Origin: Streptomyces albireticuli
GTDB lineage: Bacteria; Actinomycetota; Actinomycetes; Streptomycetales; Streptomycetaceae
DNA length: 64,000 bases
Direction: 5' to 3'
Assembly: GCF_021228125.1 (NCBI RefSeq)
Contig: NZ_JAJQQS010000002.1
Location: 806,001 to 870,000, forward strand
Of this stretch, positions 53,429-62,450 are shown one piece after another. How positions within the stretch are numbered: the stretch's first letter is position 1; every line of letters begins with the position of its first letter. Below the pieces are notes generated by a model. It saw only the letters and a program-made list of their open reading frames with translations. It searched no databases and had not been told where the DNA came from. The position numbers were made by a program, and so were the translations under genes.

Positions 53429-53496
53429 CGTTCCCCAACCGACGTTCCCCAACCGGCGTTCATCAGTCCAAGCATCAGTCCAAGCATTAGTCCAAG
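53429..53496. repeat. Two short tandem repeats before the GH101 gene
   Basis: A 14-bp unit (cgttccccaaccga) occurs 2.3 times at 53429-53460. It is followed by three copies of a 12-bp unit (catcagtccaag, the third with one change) at 53461-53496. They sit between the histidine-kinase stop and the GH101 start. Confidence 0.65.
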
Positions 53497-53583
53497 TCCC
53501 GCACGTCCTTTGTCCATGGGCGCCCGGCCCCCTCCGCCGCATGGTGACGCTGTGACCCCTGGGTGCGAGGAGGCGGAAACAAC

Positions 53584-56500
53584 GTGACCGCGGACCGAAC
53601 CGACCACTGCCCTGACTGCCGCGCTGATCCCGGTGCCGGTGCCGGTGCCGGTGCTCGTGCCTGTGATCGCCCCCGTGGTTGCGCCCGTCCGGGGGCCGAT
53701 CCCGGTGCCGCTCCCCGCCCCGGCCACCCGCCGGACGACCCCCCGCCCGCCACCGGGCCGAGCCGGCGCGCCGTCGTCGCCCGCACCGCCCTCACGGGCC
53801 TCGGCGCCGCCCTGACCGGCGGCCTCACCGGCACCGCCGCCCTCACCGCCACCTCCGGCACCGCCCACGCCGCCGGACCCCCGCACTCCGTCCTCCGCTC
53901 CACCGAGCTCGACGTACGCGTCGACACCACCTTCCCCCGCGTCATCTCCTACACCCACCGCACCACCGGCGCCGTACTCCACGGCCAGGAAGACCCCGTG
54001 ACCTCGGTGCTCATCGGCGACACCGAGTACACCCCCAAGGTCACCTCCACCGTCGCCGACACCGGCGACCGCGCCACGTACACCCTCACCTTCGACGGCG
54101 GCACCCGCCTCGACATCGAGATCCACGCCGACGGCCCACGCCTCCACTGGCGCGTCACCCGCATCACCGACACCCCGGCCCTCCGCGTCGGCACCCTCGC
54201 CGTCCCCGGCCTCGCCCTCCTCAGCGTCCGCAGCACCCAGCCCGGCGCCGAACTCCTCGCCGCGCGGATCCAGCTCGACAAGGCCGGGAACGGCGACACC
54301 CACGTACGCCCCGCCCCCACCACACCCCCCGACCCGGCACCCGTCGGCTGCGCCTACGCCGTCGTCGCCACCGGCGAACTCGCCGCCGCCCTCGAGACCA
54401 ACAGCGTCCACGACCGGCCCGACGCCGCCGACGCCTGGGAGAACGGCCGCCTCCACCGGCAGACCCTCGCCCGCGACGGCTACACCAAGACCCAGCTCAC
54501 CTGCGGCCCCTGGACCCACCGCGCCGCCACCGCCCCGCTCCACGACACCGAGCCCCTGCCCCACGCCACCGTCATCGTCACCCGCGACCGCAACGGCGAC
54601 GGCCGGGCCGACTGGCAGGACGCCGCCATCGCCCTCCGCGACATCATGACCAACCCCCTCGGCGCCGACGAACAGCACCTCAGGGTCGTCCCCCACATCC
54701 CCTTCAACTTCGCGAGCCAGGCCACCAACCCCTTCCTCGCCACCCTCGACGACATCAAGCGCATCGCCCTCGCCACCGACGGACTCCGCCAGTTCACCCT
54801 CCTCAAGGGCTACCAGTCCGAGGGCCACGACTCCGCCCACCCCGACTACGGCGGCAACCACAACACCCGCGCCGGCGGCCTCACCGACCTCAACACCCTG
54901 CTGCGCGTCGGCAAGCGCTGGAACAGCGACTTCGCCGTGCACGTCAACACCACCGAGTCGTACCCGGTCGCACACGCCTTCTCCGAGACCCTGGTGGACA
55001 AGAACGACCGGCAATGGGACTGGCTCGACCAGTCGTACCGCATCGACGCCCGCCGCGACCTGGTCTCCGGCGACATCGCCCACCGCTTCCGGCGCCTGCG
55101 CCAGGAGACCGACCCGGCCCTCGACACCCTCTACATCGACGTCTTCCGCGAATCAGGCTGGAACTCCGACCGGCTCCAGCGACTCCTGCGCGAACAGGGC
55201 TGGCGGATCACCACCGAATGGGGCCACGGACTGGAGAGATCGAGCCTCTGGGCCCACTGGGCCAACGAGACCGACTACGGGCCCGACACCTCACGCGGCA
55301 TCAACTCCCGCCTCATCCGCTTCATCCGCCACCACCAGAAGGACGTCTTCGCCGACAAATGGCCCCTCCTCGGCCATGCCCGACTCGGCACCTTCTCGGG
55401 CTGGCAGGGAAAGACCGACCGGAACGCCTTCCACCGCCTGGTGTGGACCGAGAACCTCCCCGCCAAATACCTCCAGGCATTCCCCATCACCACCTGGACC
55501 GAGCACACCGTCACCTTCGCCGGCCCCACCCGTACCGCCGTCTCCGACGCCGACGGCACCCGCCGCATCACCACCGACGGCCGCCTCGTCTACGAGGCCG
55601 GGCGCTACCTCCTGCCCTGGGAACCCCGCGCCGCCACCGACCCGGCCAAGCTCTACCACTACAACCCCGACGGCGGCCGCACCACCTGGACCCTGCCCCG
55701 CGGCTGGTCGGGGCGGCGCGCCGTCACCCTCCACCGCCTCACCGACCAGGGCCGCGCCGACGCCCGCGAACTGCCCGTACGCGACGGCGAGGTCACCCTC
55801 GACGCCGAGGCCGGACAGCCCTACGTCCTCACCCGCGACACCGGCGGCCGCCTCCCCGACCCCGCCTTCGGCGAGGGCACCCCGCTGCGCGATCCCGGCT
55901 TCCACTCCGGCACCCTCGACCACTGGCACGTCACCGGCCCCGCCACCGTCGCCCTCAACACCCTCGGCCAGAGCGAACTCGTCATCGGCCCCGGCGCGGC
56001 CGCCACCGTGAGCCAGCGGCTCGCCCGCCTGAGACCCGGCACCTACGCCGCGTCCGTCCAGGTCGAGGTCGGCGCCACCGCGGGGGAGCGGCGCCGGGCC
56101 GGCCTGGAGGTCCGTACCGCCGACGGCGTCACCGCCGCCAACTGGACGGACACCTCCACCGCCGTCAACCACATGGCGGCCGACCGCAAACACGGCAGCC
56201 GCTTCCAGCGCATGTTCACCTGGTTCACCGTGCCCGCCGGTGGTGGCCCCGTCACCCTCGCGCTCACCGCGGCCGCCGGCCGCCCGCGCGTCCGCTTCGA
56301 CGCCCTGCGCGTCGTCCCGGGCCACCGGGCCACGCTCGCCGGAGCCCTCCACTTCGAGGACTTCGAGCACGTACCCCAGGGCTGGGGCCCCTTCGTCAAG
56401 GGCGACGCCGGCGGCACCACGGACCCGCGCACCCACATCGCGCAGCGGCACGCGCCCTACACCCGGCGCGGCTGGAACGGGAAGGCCGTCGACGACGTCA

Positions 56501-56844
56501 TCGACGGCGGCCAGTCCCTGAAGTCACGCGGTGAGAACGAGGGCCTCGTCTACCGCACCGTGCCGCACACCGTCCGCTTCCTCCCCGGCCGCCGCTACCG
56601 CGTCTCCTTCCGCTACGAGAACGAGGCCGCCGGCCAGTACGCCTGGATCACCGCGGCCGACGCCCCCGGGACCCGTGAACTCCACCGCGCGGCGCTGCCG
56701 CAGGCTCGTGAACCGGCCACGTTCGTGTACGAGTTCACGGCGCCGGGGGAGGGGGAGGCCTGGGTGGGGCTGCGGAAGGTGGGGGCGAGCGGGACGGCGG
56801 AGTTCGTGCTGGACGGGTTCACGGTGTGGGAGGCGGGGGTGTAG
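53584..56844 (+). CDS. Tat-exported GH101 endo-alpha-N-acetylgalactosaminidase
   Basis: A 1086-residue GH101 protein, the family that releases core-1 (Gal-GalNAc) from O-glycoproteins. A long Gly/Ala-rich N-tail leads to a twin-arginine signal (SRRAVVARTALTG) at about 60-75. A beta-sandwich precedes a (beta/alpha)8 domain that holds the likely nucleophile Asp 519 in LYIDVFRESGW and acid/base Glu 545 in TTEWGHG. Two C-terminal CBM/beta-sandwich modules start at about 760 and 925. GTG at 53584 has GAGGAGG upstream. The gene is secreted by Tat, which is less usual for this family. The Asp-Glu spacing (26) is shorter than in remembered characterised enzymes (about 32), so residue assignments are tentative. 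Confidence 0.86.
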   Translation: MTADRTDHCPDCRADPGAGAGAGARACDRPRGCARPGADPGAAPRPGHPPDDPPPATGPSRRAVVARTALTGLGAALTGGLTGTAALTATSGTAHAAGPPHSVLRSTELDVRVDTTFPRVISYTHRTTGAVLHGQEDPVTSVLIGDTEYTPKVTSTVADTGDRATYTLTFDGGTRLDIEIHADGPRLHWRVTRITDTPALRVGTLAVPGLALLSVRSTQPGAELLAARIQLDKAGNGDTHVRPAPTTPPDPAPVGCAYAVVATGELAAALETNSVHDRPDAADAWENGRLHRQTLARDGYTKTQLTCGPWTHRAATAPLHDTEPLPHATVIVTRDRNGDGRADWQDAAIALRDIMTNPLGADEQHLRVVPHIPFNFASQATNPFLATLDDIKRIALATDGLRQFTLLKGYQSEGHDSAHPDYGGNHNTRAGGLTDLNTLLRVGKRWNSDFAVHVNTTESYPVAHAFSETLVDKNDRQWDWLDQSYRIDARRDLVSGDIAHRFRRLRQETDPALDTLYIDVFRESGWNSDRLQRLLREQGWRITTEWGHGLERSSLWAHWANETDYGPDTSRGINSRLIRFIRHHQKDVFADKWPLLGHARLGTFSGWQGKTDRNAFHRLVWTENLPAKYLQAFPITTWTEHTVTFAGPTRTAVSDADGTRRITTDGRLVYEAGRYLLPWEPRAATDPAKLYHYNPDGGRTTWTLPRGWSGRRAVTLHRLTDQGRADARELPVRDGEVTLDAEAGQPYVLTRDTGGRLPDPAFGEGTPLRDPGFHSGTLDHWHVTGPATVALNTLGQSELVIGPGAAATVSQRLARLRPGTYAASVQVEVGATAGERRRAGLEVRTADGVTAANWTDTSTAVNHMAADRKHGSRFQRMFTWFTVPAGGGPVTLALTAAAGRPRVRFDALRVVPGHRATLAGALHFEDFEHVPQGWGPFVKGDAGGTTDPRTHIAQRHAPYTRRGWNGKAVDDVIDGGQSLKSRGENEGLVYRTVPHTVRFLPGRRYRVSFRYENEAAGQYAWITAADAPGTRELHRAALPQAREPATFVYEFTAPGEGEAWVGLRKVGASGTAEFVLDGFTVWEAGV

Positions 56845-56868
56845 GCGGGGGTGTAGGCGGGGGTGTAG
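56833..56868 (+). repeat. 12-bp tandem repeat spanning the GH101 stop codon
   Basis: gcgggggtgtag occurs three times. The first ends exactly at the GH101 stop (56842-56844). As 12 is a multiple of 3, each copy presents an in-frame TAG, giving three in-frame stops in a row. Confidence 0.75.
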
Positions 56869-56898
56869 GCGGGTGGGGGCGCGGTGGCCCTGCGGGCG

Positions 56899-56953
56899 GC
56901 CTTCCCCCACCCCGCCCCTTCCCGAAACCATGGGCTCCGCCCCTGGACTCTGG
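56899..56953. repeat. Partial dispersed element, copy E (inverted)
   Basis: ccccgccccttcccgaaacc and gggctccgcccctggac are the inverted counterpart of the conserved end (gggaaggggcggggtgggg) in copies A-D. It lies between the GH101 gene and the 25-bp repeat array. Confidence 0.6.
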
Positions 56954-57043
56954 ACCCGGACCTCGGCTTGGACTCTGGACCCGGACCTCGGCCTGGACCC
57001 CGGACCCGGACCTCGGCCTGGACCCCGGACCGGACCTCGGACT
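56945..57043. repeat. 25-bp tandem repeat, about four copies
   Basis: Units ggactctggacccggacctc-ggctt at 56945, 56970 and 56995, with the fourth (57020) degenerate and one base shorter. The remaining 57044-57342 is gene-free; a caccg pentamer array lies at 57221-57240 and the AraC promoter is presumably near 57300. Confidence 0.75.
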
Positions 57044-57342
57044 CCGGCCCGAACCCGGGCCCGGGCTGCCTCCGGCAGGGCAGACTCCCCGACGGCCGGG
57101 CCCCTGCTTCCGAGGCGGGCCCGCGGGGAACAGAAGCCCGCCCGGCCGGGGCAAAGCCGACAGGCCCCGAGCGGTCGGCGAGCACCAGCCCCCGGGGGGC
57201 ACGTCTCGGCGGCAGCGGCGCACCGCACCGCACCGCACCGCGCCGGGTACCCGTGCGGTGCCCGGACGGTGCCCGCCGGCATCGCAACCGCCGGCCGCGA
57301 GGCCACCTGGTGTCAGGACGCGTCCATGCGAGAGCATCGGAC

Positions 57343-58242
57343 GTGTACCGCACCTGGATGCGCTACTTCACCCCCGCCCCCGTCCACCACCGCCTCGGCC
57401 TCGTCTGCCTCGGCGTCGGCCTCCAGTACGGCGCCCTCCCCGCCGTCGGCCCCCGCACCCTCGACCACCACGTCGCCGTCGTGATCAGCGCGGGCGGCGG
57501 CTGGCTGCGTACCCCCGACGGGCGCACGCACACCGTCACCGCCCCCGCGCTCCTCTGGCTCACCCCCGGCGTCCCCCACCACTACGGCGCCGCCCCCGGC
57601 CGCGGCTGGGACGAGAACTTCGTCGACTTCACCGGACCCGCCGTCGCCGCCTACACCGAACTCGGCTGCATAGAACCCCACCGGCCCCTCGTACCCCTCA
57701 CCGACACCACCGGCGCCCGCGCCGCCGTCCACCGCATCGCCCGCGCCGCCCGGCACGGCAACCCCCTCCTGGAGATCGAGACCTCCGCCGCCGTCCACGA
57801 ACTCCTCGTCGCCCTGCGCCACGCCCGCACCGGCCCGGACGGCACCGGCCCCGCCACCGACCCCGTGCTCCAGGCCCTCGCCCGCGACGCCTTCCTGCCG
57901 CTCTCCGTCGCCCAGCACGCCGCCCGCCACGGCATGACCCCCGCCGAACTGCGCGCCGCCGTGCGCCGGGGCGCCGGATGCAGCCCCAAGGACTACCTCC
58001 TCGGCATCCGCCTCGGCCGCGCCAAGGAACTCCTCGCCGCCACCGAGCTGCCCGTCGCCGCCGTCGCCCGCCGCGTCGGCTACGACGACCCCGCCTACTT
58101 CAGCCGCCTCTTCACCCGCCGCGTCGGCACCGCACCCGTCCGCTTCCGCGCCCGCCAGGGCACCTCCGTACCCGGCGGATGGAGCCACCGGATCCCCGAT
58201 CCGGACCACCCACCGGTCATCGGACCTCGCACTTCCGCATAG
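57343..58242 (+). CDS. AraC-family transcriptional regulator
   Basis: A 299-residue protein. The N-terminal cupin-type sensing domain has LWLTPGVPHHYG and DENFVDFTG. The C-terminal AraC DNA-binding domain has two HTHs, LPLSVAQHAARHGMTPAELR and the second in VAAVARRVGYDDPAYFSRLF, with the usual GYxDxxYFSRxF signature. GTG at 57343; an ATG at 57358 is an alternative. Position just downstream of GH101 suggests it may control a sugar-responsive target. The ligand is unknown; carbohydrate is likely by family. Confidence 0.9.
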   Translation: MYRTWMRYFTPAPVHHRLGLVCLGVGLQYGALPAVGPRTLDHHVAVVISAGGGWLRTPDGRTHTVTAPALLWLTPGVPHHYGAAPGRGWDENFVDFTGPAVAAYTELGCIEPHRPLVPLTDTTGARAAVHRIARAARHGNPLLEIETSAAVHELLVALRHARTGPDGTGPATDPVLQALARDAFLPLSVAQHAARHGMTPAELRAAVRRGAGCSPKDYLLGIRLGRAKELLAATELPVAAVARRVGYDDPAYFSRLFTRRVGTAPVRFRARQGTSVPGGWSHRIPDPDHPPVIGPRTSA

Positions 58243-58253
58243 GCTCGGTGACC

Positions 58254-58559
58254 ATGAGCAACAGTGCCAACGACGAGTCCGTGACGGCCGAGCTGACCCG
58301 ACTGCGCGACAGCATCGACAACATCGACGCCGCAGTGATCCACATGCTCGCCGAGCGTTTCAAATGCACCCAGCAGGTCGGCCACCTCAAGGCCGCGCAC
58401 AAACTGCCCCCCGCCGACCCCGCCCGGGAGTCCCGCCAGATCGCGCGGCTCCGCGAACTCGCGGAGAACGCCAAGCTGGACCCGGCGTTCGCGGAGAAGT
58501 TCCTCAACTTCATCATCGCGGAGGTCATCCGCCACCACGAGACGATCGCCCGCGCGTAG
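58254..58559 (+). CDS. Chorismate mutase, AroQ type
   Basis: A 101-residue all-helical AroQ domain. Chorismate-binding residues are in LRDSIDNIDAAVIHMLAERF (Arg at the start), CTQQVGHLKA (Lys), and the C-terminal IIAEVIRHHE (Arg/His). It catalyses chorismate to prephenate, the branch to Phe and Tyr, opposite to TrpE. There is no fused PDT or PDH domain and no signal peptide. ATG at 58254, 11 bp after the AraC gene, possibly co-transcribed with it. Confidence 0.92.
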   Translation: MSNSANDESVTAELTRLRDSIDNIDAAVIHMLAERFKCTQQVGHLKAAHKLPPADPARESRQIARLRELAENAKLDPAFAEKFLNFIIAEVIRHHETIARA

Positions 58560-58763
58560 ACGCCCCCGGGGGCCCGTGCCGCACACGGTGCCCCCGGTCG
58601 CCGGACCGGGTCGACCGGACCGGTCGGCCTCCCCACGGCAGCGGAAACCGCCCGGCACCAGGACCGGGGCCCCGCCCCGAGCCCGTACCACCGCCGACGG
58701 GCCCCGCTCCCACCGCCCCGAAACCCCATGGGCCCCCGCCCGGCCGTACGGCAGCATGGCCCC

Positions 58764-61718
58764 ATGCCCGTACTGACACGCGAAGAAGCCCAGAGCCGAG
58801 CCCTGCTCCTCGACATCCACCGCTACACGGTCGACCTCGACCTCACCCGCGGCGACGAGCTCTTCGGCTCCACCACCGTCATCCACTTCACCGCACGCCA
58901 GGCGGGCGACACCTTCGTCGAGCTCAGGCCGGCCACCCTCCACCGCGCCACCCTCGACGGCCACCCCCTCGACCCCGCCGCCCTCGACGACAACCGCCTG
59001 CCCCTGACCGGCCTCACCCCGGGCGCACACGAACTCCGCGTCGAAGCCGACATGCGCTACTCCCGCACCGGCGAGGGCATGCACCGCTTCACCGACCCCG
59101 CCGACGGCGAGACCTACCTCTACACCCAGGCGTTCCTCGAGGACGTCCAGCGCGTCTTCGCCGCCTTCGACCAGCCCGACCTCAAGGCCGTCTTCGACGC
59201 CACGGTCACCGCCCCACCGCACTGGACCGTCCTCGGCAACGCCGTGGCGACCCGCACCGGCGACCCGGCCGAAGGCCGCTGGGAACTGGCCACCACCCGG
59301 CCCCTCAGCACGTACTTCGTCGCCTTCGCCGCCGGCCCCTGGCACTCCGTCCGCACCGAGCACGCCGGCCTGCCCTTCGCCCTGCACTGCCGCCGCTCCC
59401 TCGCACCGCACCTGGACGCCGACGCCGACGAGCTCTTCGACCTCACACGCCGCTGCTTCGACCGCTTCCACGAGATCTTCGACGAGCCCTACCCCTTCGA
59501 CTCCTACGACCAGGCGTTCGTCCCCGAGTTCAACGCCGGGGCCATGGAGAACCCAGGGCTCGTCACCTTCCGCGACGAGTACGTCTTCCGGTCGGCCGTC
59601 ACCGGCACCGAGCGCCGGACCCGCGGCGTGACGATCGCCCACGAGATGGCCCACATGTGGTTCGGCGACCTCGTCACCCTGCGCTGGTGGGACGACATCT
59701 GGCTCAACGAGTCCTTCGCCGAGTACATGGGCTACCAGGTCCTCTCCGAGGCCACCCGCTTCTCCGGCACCTGGACCGACTTCGCCGTCGCCCGCAAGGG
59801 CTGGGGCTACGACGCCGACCAGCGCCCCTCCACCCACCCCGTCGCCCCCGAACCCGGCGCCGTCCACGACACCGCCTCCGCGCTCCTCAACTTCGACGGC
59901 ATCTCCTACGCGAAGGGGGCCTCCGCCCTCCGCCAGCTCGTCGCCTGGCTCGGCGAGAAGGACTTCCTCGCCGGCATCAACGACCACTTCACCCGCCACC
60001 GCTTCGGCAACGCCACCCTCGCCGACTTCCTCGACTCCCTCGCCCGCAACACCGACCGCGACGTCCACACCTGGGCCGACACCTGGCTGCGCACGAGCGG
60101 CGTCGACACCGTCACCCCACGCGTCGACGCCCGGGGCGAGGAGCCGACGCCCGCGGGCACCACGTGGGAGGCCGTCACGGGCGGCGCGGCGAGCACGGCG
60201 GCGGCCGTGTCACCGCCCACGGCGGCCGGCGCCGCCACGGCGGCCGGCGCCGCCACGGCGGACGCGCCCCGGGCCGCGGAGCCCGCGTCCGCCGCCCCCG
60301 CCTGGACGGGCACGGAGGAAGCCGAAACCGGCACGGCGAGGGACACGGCCCGGGGTGCGGGGCCAACGGCGGCCGAGGCCGCAAGGCCGACGGGGGCCGT
60401 GGAGTCCGTGCGGGCCGTGGAGTCCGTACGAGGCGTGGAGCCCGCACCAGCCGTAGGGCCCGCACCAGCCGTGGAGCCCGCAGAGCCCGCCGGAGCCGCA
60501 GCGCCCGCACACGCCACCCCCGCGCCCCCGGTCGTCCCCCCGGCGGCCGACCGCCGCACCTGGCGCCTCGACCTGCGCCACGACGGCACCCGCCCCCACC
60601 ACCTCCTCCTCGGCCTCTACGACACCGCCCCCGGCGACGGCGGCGACGGCGACGACCACGCGCTCGTCCTCCGCGACCGGATCGCCACCGACCTCCCCGC
60701 CGGTGGCGGCACCCGCACCCTGGAGCTCCCCGGGCGCCGGCCCGACCTGCTGCTCCTCAACGACGGCGACCTCACGTACGCCAAGGTCCGGCTCGACCCC
60801 GCCTCCTGGGACACCGCCCTGCGGGCCCTCTCCGGCCTCCCCGACGCCCTCGGCCGCGCCGTGCTCTGGAACGCCGCCCGCGACATGGTCCGCGACGGCG
60901 AGCTCGCCCCCGCCGCGTACCTCGACGCCGCCCGCGCCCACCTCCCGTACGAGACGGACACCGCGATCACCGGAGGTGTGCTCGCCTTCGCCCGCCACCA
61001 GATCGCCGACCGCTACGTCTTCCCGGCCGCCCGGCCCGCCGCCCTCGCCCTCCTCACCGACCTCTGCCACGACGTGCTCGCCCGCACGGAGGGCGAGGCC
61101 GGGAGCGACGGACAGGGCATCCGCCTGACCGCCGTCCGCACCCTCGTCGACAGCGGCACCGACCCCGGCACCCTCCACACCTGGCTGCGCGAGGGCACCG
61201 TCCCCGGCGGGCCCGTCCTCGACGCCGAGCTGCGCTGGCGCGTCCTCCACCGCCTCGCCGTCCTCGGCGCCACCACCCCCGCCGCCCTCGACGCCGAGCT
61301 GGCCCGCGACCCCAGCGCCACCGGCCGCGAAGGCGCCGCACGCTGCCACGCCGCCCTGCCCGACGCCGCGGCCAAGGAAGCCGCCTGGCAGGCCATGTAC
61401 GGCCGCGACGACCTCTCGAACTACCTCTTCACCGCCACCGCCCAGGGCTTCTGGCAGCCCGAGCAGCTCGACCTCGTACGCCCGTACCGCGACCGCTACT
61501 ACCCCGACGCCGTCGCCCTCGCCACCCGCCGCGGCCCCGCCCTCGCCTCCCTCGCCGGCGGCCACGGCTTCCCGTACGCCCTCGTCGAGGAGCGCACGCG
61601 CGAACTCGGCGAGGAATGCCTCCGCGCCGACGGCCCCACCCCGGCCCTCCGCCGCAAGCTGGCCGACCAGCTGGACGACCTCGACCGCGCGCTGCGGATC
61701 AGGGCGGCCCAGGGGTAG
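58764..61718 (+). CDS. pepN: Aminopeptidase N with a low-complexity insertion
   Basis: A 984-residue M1 metallopeptidase. The exopeptidase signature GAMEN, HEMAHMWFG (zinc) and the third ligand Glu in NESFAEY 18 residues on are all intact in the first 450 residues. A Pro/Ala/Thr/Val-rich stretch of about 135 residues (roughly 455-590) follows, containing repeats such as AVESVR and EPAPAVGPAPAVEP, then the normal ERAP1-C-like C-terminal domain. Other Streptomyces PepN proteins are about 857 residues (from memory), so the size difference is accounted for by the insertion. ATG at 58764. It is cytoplasmic or weakly exported. Confidence 0.92.
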   Translation: MPVLTREEAQSRALLLDIHRYTVDLDLTRGDELFGSTTVIHFTARQAGDTFVELRPATLHRATLDGHPLDPAALDDNRLPLTGLTPGAHELRVEADMRYSRTGEGMHRFTDPADGETYLYTQAFLEDVQRVFAAFDQPDLKAVFDATVTAPPHWTVLGNAVATRTGDPAEGRWELATTRPLSTYFVAFAAGPWHSVRTEHAGLPFALHCRRSLAPHLDADADELFDLTRRCFDRFHEIFDEPYPFDSYDQAFVPEFNAGAMENPGLVTFRDEYVFRSAVTGTERRTRGVTIAHEMAHMWFGDLVTLRWWDDIWLNESFAEYMGYQVLSEATRFSGTWTDFAVARKGWGYDADQRPSTHPVAPEPGAVHDTASALLNFDGISYAKGASALRQLVAWLGEKDFLAGINDHFTRHRFGNATLADFLDSLARNTDRDVHTWADTWLRTSGVDTVTPRVDARGEEPTPAGTTWEAVTGGAASTAAAVSPPTAAGAATAAGAATADAPRAAEPASAAPAWTGTEEAETGTARDTARGAGPTAAEAARPTGAVESVRAVESVRGVEPAPAVGPAPAVEPAEPAGAAAPAHATPAPPVVPPAADRRTWRLDLRHDGTRPHHLLLGLYDTAPGDGGDGDDHALVLRDRIATDLPAGGGTRTLELPGRRPDLLLLNDGDLTYAKVRLDPASWDTALRALSGLPDALGRAVLWNAARDMVRDGELAPAAYLDAARAHLPYETDTAITGGVLAFARHQIADRYVFPAARPAALALLTDLCHDVLARTEGEAGSDGQGIRLTAVRTLVDSGTDPGTLHTWLREGTVPGGPVLDAELRWRVLHRLAVLGATTPAALDAELARDPSATGREGAARCHAALPDAAAKEAAWQAMYGRDDLSNYLFTATAQGFWQPEQLDLVRPYRDRYYPDAVALATRRGPALASLAGGHGFPYALVEERTRELGEECLRADGPTPALRRKLADQLDDLDRALRIRAAQG

Positions 61719-61727
61719 GGCAAGCCC

Positions 61728-61795
61728 GGCCCGCGAAGGGGGCCCGGGGGCTCGCCCCCGGGCCCGGGAAGGGGCGGGCAGGGGAACAAGCCCTG
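61728..61795. repeat. Dispersed palindromic intergenic element, copy F (short)
   Basis: Contains gggcccgggggctcgccccc and cccgggaaggggcgggcagg, the conserved end of copies A-D, immediately downstream of pepN. Confidence 0.6.
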
Positions 61796-61829
61796 CGCAG
61801 CGGTCACCCGTCCCACCCCGCGCACGCAA

Positions 61830-61874
61830 ACGGCGGGGCCCCCGGAACCGCAAAGGTTCCGGGGGCCCCGCCGT
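61830..61874. terminator. 20-bp perfect hairpin terminator
   Basis: acggcggggcccccggaacc (61830-61849) pairs exactly with 61855-61874 around loop gcaaa. It is the strongest hairpin in the window and sits between converging pepN and the b-subunit-like gene. Confidence 0.9.
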
Positions 61875-61895
61875 ACGAACGGACAGTCGCAGGCG

Positions 61896-62450
61896 TCAGC
61901 CCCGCTTCTCACCCGTCACATCGGACGGCTCCGCCGTCTTCAGCTCCTCCAGGAAACGGTCGACCACGCCGTTGTCCCGCGCGAAGTCCGCGACCGGCTC
62001 ACCGACGACACGGCCGGCCAGCTCCGTGGCCAGCACGCCGACCTGCGCACGCAGCTCGGCCTCGGCCACCGCGCGCTCCGCGTCGATCACGGCGTGACCC
62101 GCGGAGATGATCTCCTCGCGCTGACGCTGACCCTCGGCGCGCAGCTCGGCGATGATCGCCGTGCCCTGCTCCACCGACTCCTGGCGCAGCCGAGCGGCCT
62201 CGTGGCGGGCCTCCGCCAGCAGCTCCTGGTACTCGGCGTGGACACGGGCCGCCTCGGCACGCGTCGCCTCCGCCTCGTCGAAACGCCCCTCGGTGGCATT
62301 CTCGCGCTCGACGAGGACCTTGTTGATCCGGGGCAGCAGGACCTTCGCCATCACGGCGAAGAGCAGGAAGAAGAGGACGGCGGCGAGGACGAGCGGCGCC
62401 GGCTCGGGCTTGAGCGGCCCTACGTCGAGAGCGAGAAAGTTCATGGCCAT
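61896..62450 (-). CDS. Orphan ATP synthase subunit b-like protein
   Basis: A 184-residue protein with the AtpF layout: a helix near residues 18-40 (LVLAAVLFFLLFAVMAKVLLP), then a long coiled coil (ARHEAARLRQESVEQG and EGQRQREEIISAGHA) and a C-terminal delta-binding-like region ending in VVDRFLEELK. It is strongly similar to remembered Streptomyces AtpF, but no other atp gene is present on either side. ATG at 62450 with ATG at 62444 as alternative. It may be a second b-subunit or a repurposed membrane-tethered coiled coil. Confidence 0.82.
   Translation of the reverse strand: MAMNFLALDVGPLKPEPAPLVLAAVLFFLLFAVMAKVLLPRINKVLVERENATEGRFDEAEATRAEAARVHAEYQELLAEARHEAARLRQESVEQGTAIIAELRAEGQRQREEIISAGHAVIDAERAVAEAELRAQVGVLATELAGRVVGEPVADFARDNGVVDRFLEELKTAEPSDVTGEKRG

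Noticed and set aside
56945..57043. CRISPR-like array
   Set aside because: Repeats are contiguous with no spacers and no cas genes are near; it is a simple tandem repeat.
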